Shown here one piece after another: positions 62,634 through 64,000 of a stretch of 64,000 nucleotides of DNA. The stretch comes from an uncultured Clostridia bacterium (lineage in GTDB: Bacteria; Bacillota; Clostridia; TANB77; CAG-508). Location: contig CAQUBD010000001.1 of NCBI GenBank assembly GCA_948891265.1, positions 85,904 to 149,903 of the forward strand. Direction: 5' to 3'. Made by a program: the position numbers and the translations under genes. Each line of letters starts with the position of its first letter. The first letter of the stretch is position 1. The notes beneath the pieces were generated by a model. That model was not told the origin of the DNA. It saw only the letters and a program-made list of their open reading frames with translations, and searched no databases.

Positions 62634-63383
62634 ATGAAAAAAGAAGAAATATTTAAGGAATTTTATGCACAAACTAAAGAAGAAATTATCGAAGAGTTTA
62701 AAAGTCATTATACTTATTACAAAGAAAATGATGACCCGGAAAATCAATCTAAAGAGCACAAGACTAAATATTTAAAGTTATGCAAAAAATTTTTAAAAAA
62801 ATTAGAAGAACTTAATTTACCAGAATTAACAGATGATTGGTGGTGTTATAGCTATTTACTAAAAAATGATTCTATTGATTTAGGATTAACTCTTTGTACT
62901 GAATTAGAAGTAGAGGATAATGAGGTTTCTAGTGCAACTTTTTCTGATGAATATATATTATTAAGTGTAAAAAGTGATTATATGACTGTTAGTGAATTTG
63001 CCAAATTATATAATGTTACAGATATTACGGTTAGACAATGGATAAGAAGAGGTAAAATAAGAAGTGCAAAAAAACAAGGAAGGGATTGGATAATACCAGA
63101 TATTGCAGATAAACCCAAAAGAGGATTTCAAGATGTTACATATATTTGGAAGGAACTAACATCTAAAATTGAAGACAAATACCCTTTTTTAAAAGGATAT
63201 AATAATATGTTTATATTCCAAAATGAAGATGATAAAGGACTGTACAATGTAATATTAAGTAATTATAAAACTAGAATTAAAGAAAAAATTCAAATAAGTA
63301 ATATAAAAAGAGAACAACTGGAGTTAGAATTAATGAGTAGTGGCTTGGTAGAAATAGATGAACCTAAAATTTTTCATATGTAA
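62634..63383 (+). CDS. HTH (excisionase/MerR-type) regulator with unknown flanking domains
   Basis: 249 residues. An unknown helical N-terminus (to about 115) with TDDWWCYSYLLK; a central winged HTH_17 at about 118-160 (YMTVSEFAKLYNVTDITVRQWIRRGKIRSAKKQGRDWIIP); an unrecognised C-terminus. AAGGAG before ATG. Two palindromes in its promoter suggest autoregulation. The region is accessory DNA beyond attR. Confidence 0.75.
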   Translation: MKKEEIFKEFYAQTKEEIIEEFKSHYTYYKENDDPENQSKEHKTKYLKLCKKFLKKLEELNLPELTDDWWCYSYLLKNDSIDLGLTLCTELEVEDNEVSSATFSDEYILLSVKSDYMTVSEFAKLYNVTDITVRQWIRRGKIRSAKKQGRDWIIPDIADKPKRGFQDVTYIWKELTSKIEDKYPFLKGYNNMFIFQNEDDKGLYNVILSNYKTRIKEKIQISNIKREQLELELMSSGLVEIDEPKIFHM

Positions 63384-63389
63384 AAATAG

Positions 63390-63426
63390 AATAGTAATTA
63401 CCTCATATGGTAGTTACTATTTTTTA
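63390..63426 (+). terminator. terminator of the HTH gene
   Basis: AATAGTAATTACC-TCATAT-GGTAGTTACTATTTTTTA. Downstream (63490-63580) is an unusually GC-rich patch with CCCCCGCC and GGCGAGGGG arms and a run of seven G; it may end the convergent minus-strand gene. Confidence 0.85.
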
Positions 63427-63585
63427 CTGTGATAATCGGGATAGAACAAATAAAAGCATTGAAATATAAATAAAAAATACATATAAAGACCACCCCCGCC
63501 TCTAATCTCTAGAAATAATTAAAAGGGGAACGGCGAGGGGAGTCAAAGAAATTATTTCGGGAAATTGGTAAGGGGGGGTATCCAC

Positions 63586-63858
63586 TTATTTCTTCGAAAG
63601 TGATTCTAACAGTAAAGATGCAGCCAAAGAAAATCCCTCAATAAAAGCTTCTTCCATTTCAACAGAAGACATTTTATTTTGAGATTATAAAGCCTTAGTA
63701 ATTAAGTAAAAAGTTTCTTTATCAACTAATTTTTCAAGCTTATCTTCAATAGAAATAGATTTAGATAAATTATCTGTATATATACTATCTTTTGAAGCTG
63801 GTCGTTCTATAAATGTATATTCTCCATTATATAAAGAAAGTATAGTTTTAGCTTTCAC
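63586..63858 (-). pseudogene. DUF6809-like small gene interrupted by one in-frame stop
   Basis: GTG start at 63858 after GGAGGTGA. 57 codons (MKAKTILSLYNGEYTFIERP ... YLITKAL) end at TAA (63685-63687), but the same frame continues SQNKMSSVEMEEAFIEGFSL to LESLSKK and stops at 63586. The whole frame of 89 sense codons has the LYNGEY N-terminus and EEAFIEGFxLA C-terminus of the small phage/element family I know as DUF6809. So it is a nonsense-mutated gene, or less likely readthrough. Confidence 0.6.
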
Positions 63859-64000
63859 ATTTTATCACCTCCAATCGGTTTTGTATTTAAACTTAAATAT
63901 GAAATAAATACAAGATAAAATGGAAAAAATGTTTTTAATTTGTTAAAAATTGTGACTAGTAAGTGAAAATGTCCCAAAAAAATATTGTATTTGTAAATAA

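Noticed and set aside
63480..63580. GC-rich patch with G-runs as a possible quadruplex or RNA gene
   Set aside because: Only one long G-run and one imperfect hairpin are visible; better explained as the end of the convergent small gene.

Overview
The window is AT-rich, with standard code, strong AGGAGG-type ribosome binding sites and many TTG/GTG starts. Gene order is of the Bacillota type: ylxM-ffh-rpsP-khpA-rimM-trmD-rplS and gdpP-rplI-dnaB, with tilS and ftsH close by. A rubredoxin/flavodiiron pair, an OLE RNA locus and a giant Cna-B/proline-rich surface protein point to an anaerobic, probably host-associated, uncultured clostridium. The species cannot be named from the sequence.

Layout. 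1-9.5 kb: tail of an upstream gene, then a 3091-residue surface protein carrying an intact subtilase triad. 10-17.5 kb: rpoB and rpoC, not preceded by rplJ-rplL. 17.9-24.5 kb: a small membrane protein, tadA, a DAACS symporter, a dGTPase-like HD protein, a nucleotide kinase, an OLE RNA with its own promoter and terminator followed by oapA, and tsaC. 24.6-29.7 kb: an SDR and the SRP/S16/TrmD/L19 operon. 29.7-37 kb: an HD protein, an unknown acidic protein, and a TetR regulator divergent from an MMPL exporter plus a partner with XXXLXXG heptads, with visible operators. 37-44.5 kb: gdpP, rplI, dnaB, a decayed Y1 transposase, tilS, ftsH. 45-50 kb: a Ca/Na exchanger, rubredoxin and flavodiiron protein, an acyl-CoA synthetase-like enzyme and tRNA-fMet.

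50.1-61.6 kb is an integrative mobilizable element of about 11.4 kb in the 3' end of tRNA-fMet, bounded by the 13-bp direct repeat CCCCCGCAACCAA. It carries integrase, a small HTH (excisionase-like) protein, a DUF3846-like protein, a sigma-region-4-like protein, a lone Spo0A-C-like DNA-binding protein, a MobV relaxase and an array of six hairpins (probable oriT region). Its cargo is an XRE regulator with a TPR-HEPN (LA2681-like) protein, a GNAT, a frameshifted chloramphenicol-acetyltransferase-like gene, a second protein with an Rx4H motif, a C45-type NTN hydrolase and a probable type I toxin-antitoxin pair. Beyond attR is further accessory DNA: a possible integrase tail, small unknown genes, a probably self-regulated HTH protein, and a DUF6809-like gene broken by one in-frame stop.

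Several families of short non-autonomous repeats occupy the chromosomal intergenic spaces: GGGAC and GGTCA palindromes of REP type, a family with GAACAAA-type terminal inverted repeats, a ~245-bp hairpin element with a compensatory base change between copies, and a composite with perfect 38-bp inverted ends. Some have become part of gene ends or starts.
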